Source of the DNA: Roseburia sp. | Lineage (GTDB): Bacteria; Bacillota; Clostridia; Lachnospirales; Lachnospiraceae | Direction: 5' to 3' | Assembly (NCBI GenBank): GCA_030844625.1 | Contig: JAUUNJ010000207.1 | Coordinates: 1 to 5,373 of the forward strand | Length of the DNA: 5,373 nucleotides | Notes under the pieces: model-generated | The model's database searches: none | Told to the model about the DNA's origin: nothing | The model's input: the letters and a program-made list of their open reading frames with translations, nothing else | In this document: positions 5,285 through 5,373 of the stretch, in pieces | Layout: each line of letters starts with the position of its first letter | How positions within the stretch are numbered: the first letter of the stretch is position 1 | Position numbers and translations under genes: made by a program

Positions 5285-5373
5285 ACATTAACAGTAGTTT
5301 CAATTCAGCTTTTTGTTTTGCTTCTTTGTCTGTTAGCTTATTTTTATCCCAAACATAAGCTATAGATTTTCCT
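5283..5373 (-). CDS. C-terminal end of an unidentified gene upstream of the repressor (partial)
   Basis: An open frame enters from the right edge and gives 29 residues before TGA at 5285-5283. It reads GKSIAYVWDKNKL and then a lysine- and glutamate-rich helix (TDKEAKQKAELKLLLM). I do not recognise the family. The stop overlaps the repressor's ribosome binding site, so the two genes appear to form one minus-strand operon. The helical, charged tail looks like a small cytoplasmic or mobile-element protein, but nothing more can be said from this fragment. Confidence 0.55.
   Translation of the reverse strand, partial: GKSIAYVWDKNKLTDKEAKQKAELKLLLM

Noticed and set aside
5334..5362. 8-bp inverted repeat TAGCTTAT / ATAAGCTA as an operator
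   Set aside because: It lies inside the coding end of the upstream gene, and several perfect 8-bp pairs are expected by chance in a window of this size. Nothing else supports an operator.
1..5373. CRISPR array, tRNA, rRNA, riboswitch, toxin-antitoxin or phage-defence genes
   Set aside because: No regularly spaced repeats, cloverleaf-like sequences or protein motifs of such systems were seen on either strand.

Overview
The window looks like low-GC Firmicute DNA, most likely a Streptococcus and quite possibly S. suis. The genes are AT-rich with strong AAGGAGG-type ribosome binding sites. The transposases belong to families and sequence types common in streptococci (IS982; an IS3 ORFB with the NLLARxFDQxKPLE / HSDRGKEFDNQLIDEM sequence). 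A regulator on the minus strand resembles the HdiR-type (LexA-like) repressors of streptococci and lactococci. The genus call is recognition by eye, not a search.

Plus strand, 1-4149: a tightly packed operon of sugar- or small-molecule-modifying enzymes. In order it holds the C-terminal end of an NAD-dependent epimerase/dehydratase, a DegT/DnrJ/EryC1/StrS PLP aminotransferase, a NUDIX hydrolase, a HAD phosphatase and a second, beta-phosphoglucomutase-type HAD hydrolase. Three of the genes overlap by 8 and 4 bp, so translation is probably coupled. The setting suggests capsule or other surface polysaccharide, or a free amino sugar or aminocyclitol. The epimerase and aminotransferase would make an amino-sugar intermediate, the NUDIX enzyme could split a nucleotide-linked form, and the HADs could remove phosphate. 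The actual product cannot be read from this window.

Inside the operon, 2493-3446 is a 954-bp IS982-family insertion sequence with 19-bp terminal inverted repeats (15 of 19 matching) and a perfect 7-bp target duplication (ATTATAT). It sits in the last codons of the first HAD gene and replaces its final residues. Removing it restores an ancestral junction in which that gene stopped about 17 bp before the start of the next HAD gene. Its transposase is split between two frames joined by a canonical A_AAT_TTC slippery heptamer.

Minus strand, 4320-5373: a separate module transcribed towards the operon. An unidentified gene end is followed by an HdiR/LexA-like repressor. The repressor's catalytic peptidase half has been replaced, in frame, by the rve domain of a truncated IS3-family transposase, which is itself frameshifted near its end. 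The roughly 170 bp between the two convergent units (4150-4319) holds no recognisable gene, only short inverted repeats and a possible weak terminator.
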